Below, piece after piece: positions 63,895-64,000 of a stretch of 64,000 nt of DNA (positions within the stretch are counted from its first letter, which is position 1; the number at the start of each line of letters is the position of its first letter). This DNA is from Odontocerum albicorne. Taxonomy: Eukaryota; Arthropoda; Insecta; Trichoptera; Odontoceridae. The stretch lies in assembly GCA_949825065.1 (NCBI GenBank), contig OX463859.1, forward strand, positions 6,424,217 to 6,488,216. The letters are read 5' to 3'. The notes under the pieces were generated by a model. It made no database searches. It was not told the DNA's origin and saw only the letters and a list, made by a program, of their open reading frames with translations. The position numbers and the translations under genes are program-made.

Positions 63895-63998
63895 ATCTTA
63901 TTGTATTTGGTGGCCATCTAAATCAATTCACAGATCACATTCTGTGTGGTACTATGAGGATAATCGAGTTAGTAATTTCCGAAGCAATCTCCTTTCAA
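63895..63998. repeat. Repeat, inverse of 24140-24235
   Basis: TGGTGGCCATCTAAATC, CACATTCTGTGTGGTAC and AATTTCCGAAG correspond in reverse orientation. Confidence 0.65.
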
Positions 63999-64000
63999 AT

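Overview
This window reads as AT-rich nuclear DNA of an insect-type animal genome (possibly Lepidoptera or Hemiptera, not resolvable here). The grounds are spliced exons with GT/AG borders, many mariner transposases, several non-LTR retrotransposon families, tRNA-headed SINEs, hAT and TTAA-type DNA transposons, and no prokaryotic operons, ribosome-binding sites or CRISPR. No rRNA or genuine tRNA gene is seen; the tRNA-like stretches are SINE heads or a retroelement primer-binding site. Almost every long open frame is a transposon remnant or an antisense shadow.

Host gene: one minus-strand gene is supported by two coding exons that join in phase 0, at 8345-8536 (ATG at 8533, basic N-terminus plus one hydrophobic segment) and 4324-4401 (Ser/Thr-rich stalk). 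The rest of the product lies beyond the window or was not recognised. Its roughly 3.9 kb intron is filled with a mariner, MITEs and a mini-hAT.

Layout: 0-9 kb holds a pogo-like element with a nested SINE, a LINE reverse transcriptase fragment, mariners and the host exons. 9-16 kb has minisatellites, a 73-bp satellite array, LINE C-termini and a deleted mariner with intact ends. 16-30 kb is nested LINEs, SINEs and MITEs, including a SINE split by a TTAA-flanked element. 30-46 kb has LINE 3' ends, a solo-LTR candidate, two hAT elements with 8-bp duplications, a mariner on the minus strand hidden by frameshifts, a TTAA element and a Tc1/mariner relative interrupted by a LINE. 46-54 kb has a compound palindrome with a fold-back mariner at its centre, and a 29-bp minisatellite. 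54-64 kb has further LINEs and mariners, and an LTR ending in a 47-nt copy of tRNA-Trp.

How the elements relate: the main SINE and one LINE family (called LINE-A here) share their last ~80 bp including a small hairpin, which suggests that the LINE machinery mobilises the SINE. Other families named here for cross-reference are LINE-V (C-terminus ending in a SAYP-like motif), LINE-R (contains a WTARRTN-like motif) and LINE-G (C-terminus followed by a GAA-rich tail). Target-site duplications at many junctions allow relative dating of the nested insertions.
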